Source: Quillaja saponaria
Taxonomy: Eukaryota > Streptophyta > Magnoliopsida > Fabales > Quillajaceae
Direction: 5' to 3'
Length of the DNA: 64,000 nucleotides
NCBI GenBank assembly: GCA_029379385.1
Contig: CM055611.1
Span: 5,704,001 to 5,768,000 of the forward strand
Under the pieces are notes generated by a model. It saw only the letters and a program-made list of their open reading frames with translations, did no database searches and had not been told where the DNA came from. The translations under genes and the position numbers were made by a program. Shown one piece after another: positions 12,531-24,039 of this stretch (the first letter of the stretch is position 1; each line of letters opens with the position of its first letter).

Positions 12531-13165
12531 GATATTTTTTTATATATAATATAGATCTATATATACTAGTTTTTGTGACACTAAGGATTACACGTGAATC
12601 AGTATTTATGATATATCCTATATATGTTTTATATGTTCATCAACAATTGATATACTCTTTATTATAAATGTAATTATATAAAACAAAATCTTGTTTGTAA
12701 ATTAAATAAAGAGTAAACTAAATTGATTAATTCATTCACTTGTACAATATTTATTTGCAAACCTAAGATCTACCCAAATATGATATAAATTACATAACTT
12801 GATATTTGAAATTAAAATAAATAGTCAATGCTAAAATTTGTGAGAGTAATTTATAAGTCAACAACGTGAACAGTAAGATATTTTGTAGAGTACGAGCCGG
12901 TTTAATGGTTTGGCATTAACAAGAAAAAAAAATTACAAAAATGAAGGCAGGCAACAAACCCTGTTTAAATTTTTTTTTCTTTTTTACAAATATATCCATT
13001 AAATTTTTTTTTAATAAATTAATTAATTAAATGCGTAAGTTTATCTATAATTTACATAGCAACTAAATGAAAAAAAATTAACATCTCCAACCATGATTTG
13101 CAATCCCAGTTTTTAAGATTATCTAGTACAATACCAAAAATATAGATTGCAACCAATCAATGCCA
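12531..13165. other. AT-rich spacer, no gene seen
   Basis: Counterpart of 7,951-8,610, with small indels and a shortened piece near 12,920. Nothing coding is seen. Confidence 0.6.
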
Positions 13166-13425
13166 CTGTTTAGTTTAACTTTTAAAATAGTTTTTGAGTT
13201 TACACTTTTGTACAAAACTATTTCGTAATGAGGTTTTAATTTATAAGCTTTAATGGTCAATATATTTTTTGAAACAATAAATTCAAACAATTTTCTTATA
13301 TCTCTTAGCATTTTTTCTACAACTAATCCAAATAATTGTTCAGTTTTTGATACAGCACTTTTTAACAGTTTTATTTGAAAAATATTTTTACAAATAGCTT
13401 ATGCATAATTTAACCAAACATACCC
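13166..13425. mobile_element. MITE-like element, TTTGGT...ACCAAA termini
   Basis: Unit-2 copy of the element at 8,611-8,866. It starts CTGTTTAGTTTAAC and ends ATTTAACCAAACATA. It came with the duplication and is not a separate insertion. Confidence 0.6.
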
Positions 13426-13839
13426 AATTATCTCAAATACCAAAAATGTTAAACCAAACTAGTTTAGCGAGAAGCTGTGAACGAGGAAAAGTACCACCAC
13501 CAATATAGAAAGTCTAAAAGTACAATACATTAAAAAATATATCCTACTATAGTTTATTAATTAATTGATTGTTGAATCATTATTACTTACTAATGCAAAA
13601 ATTTAGAGAGATCATAAACACAATTAAGAGAGGAAAAGCCTAATTTTTTTAATTTTTGGATAGTATGAAGCCTATTACCCTTTGAGTTCATGAGCTACAC
13701 AATGAGATGTAACTTTCTCTATTTTTATAAATATTTTGTTACAAATAAATATAGAATTTGATCTTAGATTATTGGTATATAATACCAAATAATTTAGTAG
13801 TTGAACTAACTGATACTTACACTAAATGTAATATTATTA

Positions 13840-14094
13840 GGACTTGTTTGGTACATTGTATAAGGATGACATGATAGTATAAGACTATCCTAGTTGACTC
13901 TTATATAGTGTTTAGCATCAATAAGATAATATAAATTTATACTGTTGACTCTCTGTTATACTATACCTAACAATATAAATCTATACAGCGAGGAGAGGAA
14001 GGAGAAGACAACAGTATAATAACTGTAAAACTATACAGCTTAATACATTGTATAATCATAAACTACAATCCTTTATGATACACCAAACGAATCC
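13840..14094. mobile_element. PIF/Harbinger-like MITE, complete
   Basis: A 255-bp element starting GGACTTGTTTGGT and ending ACCAAACGAATCC, so the termini are inverted repeats of about 13 bp, extended imperfectly inward (TATAAGGA versus TCCTTTATGA). It is flanked on both sides by TTA (13,837-13,839 and 14,095-14,097), the 3-bp target-site duplication expected of PIF/Harbinger elements. It carries no transposase. The truncated sister at 9,281-9,474 shows that it was present before the 4.6-kb duplication. Confidence 0.8.
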
Positions 14095-14097
14095 TTA

Positions 14098-15969
14098 GTA
14101 TATATATAACGTTAACCATAAAAATACCCCAAAAAAAAATCTTAATTAATTTATTTCCTTTTTCTTTTTCATGGTATATACTTTCTAACTCGTAATTAAA
14201 GATTATTTAGATTGTGAGATACAAGTAATCTTTTTATAATTATAATTCTATTATTTATTCTTCTTTTCTTTATATTATTTAGATTGTCCCAACTAATATG
14301 CTTGTTATAAACACAAAATAATAATTATTTAGATTGTAATGTGCACAATTTTGATAACGACAAAAATTTACATGTGTATGTTCACGTGAACAAATATTTC
14401 ATATTTACATATATACTTTATTGACAAATTTAAACAAAGATGTTATAAATATATTGCAAGCAATTAAGATTGTCCTAAAATCTTATGTTTTATATCAAAC
14501 ATTACATTAATTATTTTGAAACAGATCGAACTATGTTTTGAAGGAAGGAGAGACAAATTAGATAAATTACTCATCCACTCTTCATCTTAGTTAAGGTTGC
14601 ATCATGTATGAACGAAGAATTTGGGGATATATAATCCTGTAACCATCACAGATATTTAATTCTTATTAAAATTATTTAAAATTATGTTGCTTAACTCGTC
14701 ATATTGATCGGTTAAATTTATAAATGTTTAGCGTCACTAGCACTACTTACCAGTATACAAAGTTTAAAAAATATTATAAATTGAAAATGTTATGTTATTA
14801 TAGTGAAATTGATCCGAAATGTTGTATCATAAATATTTATTAATTATTTATTTACATTTATACGATTTATGCAAAAAGTTTTTATAAACAGATAATAGCA
14901 ATTTTTGTTGTGGGGTCTTAATTAGAGGGATCATAGACAATTAAAATAGCTAAAGCACTTCAAAAATAAAATAAAAATAAATAAAAACAACAGACAAAGC
15001 TAAAGCTCAATTAGAGAGGACAAACTTGTCAAAATAATCAATTAGAGATTTAGTGAGATGAGAGACCAAATTAATCACCCATCGACATGATCCGCCATGC
15101 TTCTTACTTAATAGAAGAAGCAACAAGCATTTCCATATTTTCATTAATCTAAAAAAATTAAAAGTATTGATATGTGAATTACAAAAATTGTTAAATACAC
15201 TATTAAGTAAGCTAAAAGACAAAAAATCAAAGATAATATTTTCTATTTTTCGTCCAGTGGGGTAATACACCTAGAACTACCCAAAATTAAGTCCCAAGCT
15301 TTAGTAATGTAATTCTCTTTCTAGTCTAATTTTGGGGCGCAACTTGGAATGAATAATGAATACAAGCACTATTAAATTAATCTTAATAATTCAACAATAA
15401 CGGTAAAAAGGCTTGTATGTCCCCTAAATAATTTAACAATAAGGGTAAAAACTAAAAAGGCTCACATGGGACATACAAGCACTCTTATTTAAGTAATGAA
15501 TAAATATTTATATCAATAATTTACTGGACATACATAATATTTATTCATGTCCCATCTAATTAAGAAATACTATTTATGTCAATTATTAAGCTCCATATCC
15601 ATTCATCCTGCAAGGAATAATTTTTATATTTAATAAATATATTATTCAAAGTTATCATATTAATTCAGATACCCCACATCGTCTCTTTCTTTTAAGTTAA
15701 TTATTATTTATTTTTTTATATAAGAGAACACTGTTTAAACTCAAAAATAAATAATTTTTTATTTTCTCTCATTTCTAGTAAAATAATAAAAATAAGTTTT
15801 GATTTTTACTAGAGTACGCCCACTTGCATATTAAGACAGTGAACACATGTGGACATTATAAGGTCAAGGAGTTGCATAAGAAATATATATTTAATGATTC
15901 TCTAATATTCAAATATGCAATTAGGGGAAAAAAAAAAAAAAAAACTTAACTCAAGTACATTATTTGACT
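14098..15969. other. AT-rich intergenic region, no gene seen
   Basis: About 1.9 kb with no recognisable gene. An 87-codon minus frame at 15,007-15,270 has no recognisable motif and looks fortuitous. A small direct repeat (AATTCAACAATAACGGTAAA and AATTTAACAATAAGGGTAAA) and an inverted repeat lie near 15,390-15,480. A/T homopolymers are common. Confidence 0.6.
15411..15480. repeat. Perfect 13-bp inverted repeat
   Basis: GCTTGTATGTCCC at 15,411-15,423 and its exact reverse complement at 15,468-15,480 are separated by 44 bp. A related TACAAGCACT also occurs at 15,361. A stem-loop or a small foldback element is possible; no function is implied. Confidence 0.65.
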
Positions 15970-16800
15970 CTTGAAGATGTTGCCAATGCTCATGTTCAAG
16001 CATTTGAGTTTCCTTCAGCTAGTGGAAGATACTGTTTGGTTGAGAAAGTCGCACACTTCTCATAAGTTGTGAAGATCTTGAGCTTTACCCCAATATACAA
16101 CTTCCTAGAAAGCAAGTTTTTTCTTCTCATGATTTTAAATTTTGAGTTATACGTGAATTGCTATTCTCAATGAAGTAGCTTCATTTGCAAAATTTTGAAT
16201 TCAAAATTTTTTTTGTTTTTTGGAACTCAACTTTGATGTAATATATATTGTCTGTGATGAACATTGACAAATTAATTTCATCTTAAATCGAGATTGTTGG
16301 CATTCGATTTTTTCATTATTTATGCTGCTTTTTGAATTTCTGAAGCTGGCCATTCCTCTTTTTAACTCTCCGCACCACATTGTCTCGTGTACATTATTAC
16401 ATCAAGATATGTGGTTTATCAGATTATGCACAATAGATCAATAAAAGAAAGGTATGTATATTTCTAATGTATAAAAAACCCTGCATATTGAACAGTTTTC
16501 TATTTTCCTCTTATTATCTTTAATTTTGAAGGGAAACCAATTCCTTATAGGTTGTCAATTGAGATAAGCGTCGATATGATTTTTTTGGGAGATTTAACTT
16601 TTGTTTCCTTGAGTGATTTAGTTCTCATTCTCTTCAATTTACCATCCCTATTGGTAAACAATCGGAGGACTTACCCTTACTTATTGAATAATATTGGCAG
16701 GTCTGCGGATGATAAACCTTACGTGCCAACATTCCAGGTGTCCAAATAAAAGACCAAGAGTTTGGGTGTTGAATTCATTCATTTAGCAGGTCTGTGTTGC
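15970..16800 (+). pseudogene. Reductase (PAR/CCR-like) 3' fragment: exons 5 and 6
   Basis: This copies the end of the reductase gene at 38,920-40,020. The exon 5 part (about 15,973-16,112) reads [20 protein letters not shown], as in the parent. It has GAA changed to TAA (stop, about 16,063), a 4-base deletion after ATCTTG, and its splice donor changed from GT to GC. The exon 6 part (about 16,703-16,790) keeps [15 protein letters not shown] but then has a stop (AAA TAA) where the parent has AAA GAA, and it is truncated before the C-terminus. No exon 1-4 sequence lies upstream, so this is a broken partial copy. Confidence 0.9.
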
Positions 16801-16837
16801 TCTATGAGTAAACTTATTTCATTGCTCCTGTGTCATA

Positions 16838-17055
16838 TAGGGTTGGATAATAGTATAAGTTTAGCCTGTGTTTGATCGGATAGATGATAAAATAACATAT
16901 AAAAATTAAGATTTTGCACTTATCTTAATCCGTGTTTGGTGTATATGTAAGATATACTGAATTATGTTTCTCAACTAATTGGTGTAATATTTTATTACAT
17001 TAGATATGACAAACTCTAATATTATTTTAACAAAATTATTCTTGAACAGAAAAAT
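16838..17055. repeat. MITE-like repeat, GGTTGGATAATAGTATAAG family
   Basis: One of three copies (also 18,815-19,045 and 40,355-40,590) that lie just downstream of reductase 3' ends. Shared words are GGGTTGGATAATAGTATAA, then TGTGTTTG, CTTATCTT, GGTGTAATATT and TCTAATA.TATTTTAACAAA. The GTGTTTGG words near the left and centre are typical of plant MITEs, but I could not define terminal repeats with confidence. The copies may have spread with the gene flank and not by transposition. Confidence 0.5.
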
Positions 17056-18111
17056 CATATCAGTGGCAGACCCACAGCCTAGGCCAACTTGGGTACTGGC
17101 TAATATTTCTTATAAAAAAAAATTACCTAGTAATAATGGTAAATTAGTTTGAAAAGAGACTACAAATTTAATTTGGCCTGGCCATTGAGTGTACTTTCTT
17201 GGAGGGTTGGAGGATGTTGTGAGTTCTAATCTTTAGGACGGCATTCTTTATTTAGTTTCTTAGACCTTATTGGCTATTCCTAATATTTACAAAAAAAATT
17301 AATTTTTATTATCCCTATAAATATATCTTATTTTAATTATTATTTTTCCTTAAAATAACACTAGACAAGAATAAACAAATAAGCTTTAAGTAAACAAAAC
17401 AAAAATTATAAAACTAAAACAAGTCATTCTTTTTGTTGAAAATAAATGAATCTTATTAATTGTAATTCTTTATAGTCGATGTTTAGTATTTTCAGATTTG
17501 TTAACTAAAATTATAATTGAAAATTTGTTTGGTCCCCTAGAGTTTCAATTCAATTAAGTTATAAACATAAATTATATAAATTTGATAATTTACATAATTT
17601 TAGAAGAAAAAAAAACTAAATCAATTTACCTTATATTGAAGTAATTAAGATTATGTAAAAATTTCAAAAGAATAGGAAGGTTTATTGAAATAAAAAATAA
17701 TAAAAACTAACTAAAATACATTTTTAAAAAATAGTTTAATGACAAGTTAACTTCAAAATCAAAACAAAAATATAAACAAAAAACATGAAAAAAGAAGATA
17801 TAGTATAATTTACTTATAAATATTTTAGTGTCTAGGGTTATTTTATATATATAATGTTTAGAAATAATGTGTTGTCTAAGCTGTGAGATTTTTATTTTTT
17901 CTTTTTTTCTATTCGTAGTACGTCTGTTGGGCTTATAATATATAATGAGGGGTAGTTCTTTCCCTTCTCATACATTCACATTCTAGATGGAGGTGAAATT
18001 TGAGCACAGCATCTAGGTATACATATCAAAAACTATTTAAACCAATTGACATTCACTATCAGTTTATTTCAATTGTTAGGATTAACAATTTACCCTCTAC
18101 AATGTATTGTC

Positions 18112-18157
<46 letters not shown>

Positions 18158-18560
18158 CTTTTAATTATATTACTATATTAAAAATGATCACTAATTTAAT
18201 TTTCTTTGTAACTCATTTTAAGGTGAATAATATCATTTCATAGTTAATTTAACTAAATAATGTTAAATCATATTTGTCACTTAAATATAAGTAACAATAG
18301 TTTATCTTAATTTTATGATTTAGAGATGTCTTTGTTTTAGAAATAGATAATCTTCTTATAATATCACCAAAACAAAGAGGTTAGAATAATTTTTTTTTAT
18401 TTTTTTTATCATGAAATGAAAAGGTAGATAGGTATCGCACATATTCCAACAGGAAACATTGAGCTCACATCACTACTGCCCTGTATTTGGAAAAACCTTC
18501 ACCGCATCTATGTTGGGGTCGAAATTAAAATAATTTAATTATAAGATGAATTACAATTTG
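17056..18560. other. AT-rich intergenic region, no gene seen
   Basis: No gene is recognised. It interrupts the reductase 3' flank relative to 40,020-40,590. A word near 17,060 (CAGTGGCAGACCCACAGCC) resembles edges of common plant transposons, but the rest gives no support. A TA dinucleotide run lies at about 18,115-18,155. Confidence 0.5.
18115..18155. repeat. TA microsatellite
   Basis: About twenty TA repeats in an AT-rich stretch. The open frames here are microsatellite artefacts. Confidence 0.95.
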
Positions 18561-18639
18561 AAGAGATTTATATGACGTTGGCCTGGGCTATACAAAATTC
18601 TTGGGAAGTCGGCTCGGGCTATATAAAATTCTTGGGACA

Positions 18640-19835
18640 TCCGCCCCTGTCTGGAAATAAGAGAGGCAATGAAATATCTTTGAAGACATTGAATAAACTT
18701 ATGCAAGGAAATATTGTATTTCACCTCTTTCTTTCTTTCCTTCTTCTTCTTCTCACAACTACAAAAGCATTTCATTTTAGACTTGTAAATAATTCATTAC
18801 ACCTCATGTCATATAGGGTTGGATAATAGTATAAGTTTAGGCTATGTTTGGTTGGATCAGGTGATAAAATAACATATATTATAAAAATTAGGATATGTGA
18901 AGATAAGCACTTATCTTATTCCGTGTTTGGTGCATGATCACATAAAATATAAGATATGACTGAATTATGTTTCTCAATTGATTGTGTAATATTATATTAC
19001 ATTTGATATGACAAACTCTAATACTATTTTAACAAAATTATCCCTGAATTGAAAAAATCATATAACTCATATAAATTTATAATATGTAAGTTTTAAATTT
19101 TATTTTAAATTTATTTTACATATTTTTTAAATTATTCTTATTTTAATTTGTTGAATATTATATAGTTGGATATCTAATTGGAGGAATTCTAAATAGATAA
19201 AATTAAGTACAAGGTTGAAGAGTTTGCATAAGAAAATACAAAAAGAATTGCGAACGATAAGGGTATTTTGTCTTGTCCTTGTACGATATGTAAGAACAAA
19301 AAATGAAGAGAACCATTTGGAATTTCAGAACATTTGTAAAATAAGATTTTTAAAAATAGATATTTAAATTGGACAGTGTATAGGTAAGGAATTTTTGAAA
19401 GATGACGGATTTTGTGCAAACACAAATAATCCCCTAATCTGAACCCTTATGTATATAGATATGGTCATGGATTAATGTTTTTTGTGGACCCTTAGATACA
19501 AAAAGATAATGATCATGTACATGAGAAAGATCTAAATCAACTTCTTTGCCAAAATTTATGACTTTTATTGTATGATGATGAGCCTTTATAGGAAGGTTGC
19601 AACAATTGAACACATTATCTTGTCTATAGTTTCACAATTATTAAATTTAAAATTAGATTAAGTGAAATGCATTATGATCGTAATGTTGAGATTATCAAGA
19701 GTATGTTGCCGAAAACAAAGAAGTTACCAATTATTTTTAAAGATTAAGGAAGTTGGTTGTTGAACTGGGGATTAGAATATAAGAAAATACAAGCCATACC
19801 CAAATGATTGTACCTTATAATATGACAAGACAAGA
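18640..19835. repeat. Segmental duplicate of reductase 3' flank
   Basis: Matches 40,185-41,365 in order. It starts with TCTGGAAATAAGA, then ATCTTTGAAGACATTGAATA, then the GGTTGGATAATAG repeat (18,815-19,045), then AAATGAAGAGAACCATT and a GGTCATGGA...TGATCATGTACATGAGAAA segment. No coding frame is conserved. Together with 19,836-21,770 it forms a block of about 3.1 kb repeated at 40,185-43,330. Confidence 0.75.
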
Positions 19836-21770
19836 CAAAGTTCCCTGTTTGAACCCCATAGTTATTGTTCGCTACTTTATGAAAGCATTTGTAGTGAAGA
19901 TCCTTGCACTAAAGCCCTAAGAGAATCGTTGCTACAAATTGAAGGCGAAGCTTGATCGTGAGAAGATCATTCGGTTTGATTTTATGAATAGGATTACTAT
20001 AAGAATGGTCAAGGAAATGCATGGTGTTACAATTTGTCTTGTGAGAATACTCTCACCATAATGGTTAAAATGGAAGAGAAGAATCCTTAAGAACAACATT
20101 GTAGCCGAATTCTAGAAAATAAGCCAAGAGTCAATATTGGACCAACTTGATCAGTCTAGAAAGAGAAAGTTTGTTTGTAGAATAACCACCTTTGTGGCTA
20201 AGGTTTACCACATCGCTGAGAGACTGGTAAACATTAGCTAGAAGAAACATCAGTGGGCCATAAACTTCTCATTCAGCTTAACTTTAGGCTAGAGGAATGT
20301 ATTCCACCACCATCTGATTGGCAGTAACACATAAAATATATTTGCAAAACCAATAAAAAAGGTAGGTCATATATTCTTCACGGATAATTTCACTTTTAAA
20401 CCATTTATAGTAAACAATAAAATTTTGCTTTCAGCCTTGATTTCTTTGAAAATTTTAAAGTTAAAACTCTCTTAGTGTTTGATAAAGGCATTAATATCAT
20501 CCCCATTACATCCTTGGGCAAAAAACCATGGTCAGATCAGGAATAATGATGGTCATAATGTCACAAGAAAAGTGAAAAACATTATGACTTGTTGACCAAA
20601 AGCAAGCAACTGTCTATTATCAATATGATATTGGTTAGGATGCAATGGAATTCTATTTAGATGAAGAAGACCTTGTTTTTTGAAGTTGTCTTTCATGAAC
20701 AAATAAAAGTCTCTCAGTCCATATCTCATATATAGCATCCATCAATGGCCAAGTTCTAATTGGCCTATGGTATGCAAAAAATGACAAGTCTAGATGGTCG
20801 TGGAGAAGATGGTTTTCTCCAAGAAGTAAAGCACATGGTTGACTAGCTTAGGAGAATGTATGATTTTGAAGACCAGACCAAGTATAGGAGAAGGGAATCC
20901 AGAATGTTCTATGAGAAAAAATGAGTTTACCGAGAAATCAAGATTGCCTTGGACAATTTGAAGGCGAAAAACATGATCCTAATTATTCTAAAGAGTCTAG
21001 AAAGAAAGCCAATTTTGAAGTTGGTTATGAAAGTTAAAGGTTTTAAAGACACCATTGTTGTGTATTTAAAGAACCTTGGGAAAGGAATTTGAAGAGAGAC
21101 GAAGAAGATTTAAATTGATTAGAAAGTTAAAGAAAAGCTTTCATACTCTATGACACCTTATACACAGCTTTAAAAGTTTGGTTTCTAGCATTGAATGAAT
21201 TAAAAAGCCATCAGAAAAGGGACACGTGGCTAACTGATGCTTGAGGCATTACAAAAACCAATACAATATACAAAAAATGGAGCATTAAATGATTTGATAT
21301 ATTATAGAACCTAAGATTTCAGATGATATTGAATTTTTGAATTCCTAAAAAATTATTGTGATTAGGTGAATCTAATTTTTATCATATCACCCTAATGTAT
21401 TCGACATACTGACTAATAAGGGCATTGTTGACACCCTAAATTCACATCTTATATGCTGAATGGAATGTGAAATTTTCCATAAGAATTTGATTGAATGTAA
21501 TCAAGGATTTACTTGTTGAATAGGTTGAAGTAGTATTTAGACTAAGTTAATGCTAGGCTGAATGAAGGAAAAAAAATGGTCACCATATAAGGTGATATCT
21601 ATGCCAGATTGAATGCAACTAAGTGAAGTATTGGATGTTGAAACTTGAGAATGTACGAATTTTACAAGAAATTGTAGTTAAGAAAATTAATTACAGTTTT
21701 TTATTGGAAAAATAGTTTGTATAAAATTACAAATTGATGTTTTTTTTTTAATTGTCTAAAGTTTAGTAAT
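19836..21770 (-). pseudogene. Plant mobile domain (PMD)-like remnant, copy b
   Basis: Full-length counterpart of copy d (41,366-43,330); both are about 1.95 kb. The minus strand keeps frame pieces of the same protein-like sequence, including a 61-codon frame at 20,553-20,738 and the region opposite 20,200-20,520 that corresponds to the PMD core, but with stops and shifts. At about 20,835-21,080 it has sequence that copy d has replaced with an unrelated 240-bp segment. The plus strand from 21,425 starts TGTTGACACCCTAAATTCAC, shared with copies a and d. Confidence 0.5.
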
Positions 21771-22760
21771 ATAGGTATTAAAAAAATATAAGATGCAAAC
21801 AAATTTTGAGTATGTGTATATGAAAAAAGAGTATTTGAGTCTAAGGTTACTGCATCTGTTTATCTGCATTTACAAACAGATACAAGTGATTACAAATATA
21901 AAATTTAAAATAAAATAACTAACTATTTACAACATTTGTGTTTGCATTTTAATTATATGCACATGCGACTTGCAAATGCAAATAGAGTTCAAACAATAAA
22001 AATAAAATTTGTGTCTAATTTTTTGCATCTATACATTGGGCATTTGAGCGTCTGGATTCAAACAAATATTGGCGTCTTCGCAAAAACAAAGAAGTAGATG
22101 TAGATAAATTTTGTATTTGCGCAGACACAAAAAATAATACTTGAGTCTATAGTTAATACTTCTGTTTATCTGTGTCTGGAGGTAGACACAGGTGATTACA
22201 GGTATAAAATTACAAAAAAAAACTTTCGTGATTACATGTATAAAATTAAAAATAAAATAAATAAATTATTTTCAACATTTTTATTTCCATTTCAATTATA
22301 TGTGTCAGTGACTTACAAAATCAAATAAAACTCAAAGAAGAAAAAACAAATTTTTTCTAAATATATGCATACAACAGGCATCTCGGCATCTGGATTCCAG
22401 ACTTAGATATGTAATAAGCAATAATTGGCTTCTTCACAGACATAGATAACTTCTGTGTTTGCGTAGAAAACTAGTATTTGAGTCTATGATTACTACATTT
22501 GTCTACATTTGTTTATATACATATAGAAACAACCGCAAGTGATTATTTGCATTTGAAAGCAGATTCAGGTGATTATTAGTGTCTATGCTGGTGACCTTCT
22601 GTGTCTACTAAATACAGAGGCAAATAATGCATTTTCTTATAGTGTTTCTCATTTTCTCATATATACAACACTCACAAATACTTCATATTTATACTACATA
22701 GAATTTGTTAGCCTAGTAAACTTTTTCTCCAAAAAAACTCTATCACTAATATAATTAAAC
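21771..22760. repeat. Tandem array B, units of about 300-350 bp
   Basis: Same repeat family as 2,575-4,075. Anchors like TATTTGAGTCTA occur at about 21,829, 22,140 and 22,471, each followed by a GCAGACACAGGTGATTACA-type word and a TTTAAAATAAAAT block. The last unit runs into the spacer repeat at 22,701. Array B has lost more of its CpG-containing words (ACGCA often reads ACACA or ATACA) than array A, as expected if methylated CpG sites have decayed. Confidence 0.7.
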
Positions 22761-23535
22761 TTACTCACCCACTAAAATAATTAGATATAATTAAAAAAAA
22801 ATATTCAATTATCATCTAATTAGTTTTACTATGAGCGAAAGTGATGCCATTGCAAGCTATTCACTTTTTCATTCTCCATCAAATTTTGAGTTGAGATACA
22901 CTTCTTACAAAAGTCAGTAAGTTGTGAACAAGCAAAGAAAATACATAAGATGTCTCAATCAAAAATGTGTTGATCATAATTATGAAATTAGGTAGAAGAC
23001 AACAAAATTTTTGATTCAAAATTAAATTATCGAATCAATGATTTATTAATTATTTGAAAAGTATAATACAAAAAAAAAAGAAGAAAGTATATAAAAGGTA
23101 TGTTTGAATTCTAGTTTATAATGTTTAGTTTCTCAAGTTATCATATGACATTACCTTGGCAGACTAGAAGATGAAATAATATATGAAGGATGGAGTGAGA
23201 GGTGTATTGGTAGTAGTTGGTTAGTGAGGAATCAGGATAAGTATCATGTGGGTCTCAAAAAGCAAAAATTAGTACATAAGTTTAGGGTTGCTGCATTTGT
23301 TTATATATGTCTAGAAGTAGATACAGATGATTAACTATGTTTGGAAGCAGATTCAGGGTGATTATCTACATTTGTCAAATGGGAAAGCAGATAATGCCTT
23401 TTCTTGTAATGTATCTCTTTTTCTCATATTTACAACACTCACAAATATACATATTTATACTACATAAAATTTGACAGCCTAGTAAACTTTTTCTCTAAAA
23501 AATACTTGATCACAATATAATTAAACTTACTTACC
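22701..23535. repeat. Dispersed spacer repeat, copy of 222-1,056
   Basis: Collinear with 222-1,056, including the GTTGATCATAATTATGAAA block, the GGATGGAGTGAGAGGTGTAT block and a second partial GGAAGCAGATTCAGG unit near 23,340. It runs into PMD copy c at 23,536, as 1-1,056 runs into copy a. Confidence 0.7.
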
Positions 23536-24031
23536 TTTCAAAAGTTCCCTTGTTTGAACCCCTAGAATTATGGCTTGCTACTTTACGAACGCATTTGTGA
23601 AGATCCTTGCACTGAAGTCCAAAAAGGATCATATCTGCAAATTGAAGGCAAAGCTTGTCATTGTCCGTGGGAAGATCAGTTCGATTTGATTTTATGAATG
23701 GGATCAATATAAGAATGGTCAAGGAAATGCCATGATGTTATAATTTGCCTTGTGAGAATTGTAAGATTTTTAGAAAGATTTTCAAAGACATATCAGATAT
23801 GATTGTTTGGAGGATACTTTGACAATAATAGCCAAATAGAAAAGAAGAATCCTTAAGAACAACATTGTAGCTGAATTCTAGAAAGTAAGCCAAGAGTCAA
23901 TATTAGACCGACCAGATCAGTCTAGAAAGAGTAAGTTTCTTGTTAGAATAACCACCTTTTTGGCTATGGTTAACTACATCGGGTGAGTGATTGATAAACA
24001 CTGACTTGAAGAAACATTAGTAGGCCATAAA
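23536..24031 (-). pseudogene. PMD-like remnant, copy c (truncated)
   Basis: Matches 1,056-1,551 and the corresponding parts of copies b and d, then stops abruptly at GTAGGCCATAAAC (24,031), where unrelated sequence begins. Its minus strand retains a 63-codon frame (23,531-23,722) related to the conserved C-terminal piece. Confidence 0.5.
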
Positions 24032-24039
24032 CAATCTGA

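Larger units (their letters stand above)
9477..14034. repeat. Tandem segmental duplication, unit 2
   Basis: Second copy of 4,875-9,476 in direct orientation and the same order. The homology begins at AACAGTCAAG and ends inside the complete MITE at about 14,034. It lacks the extra C in the F-box remnant of unit 1 and has its own small indels. Confidence 0.85.
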
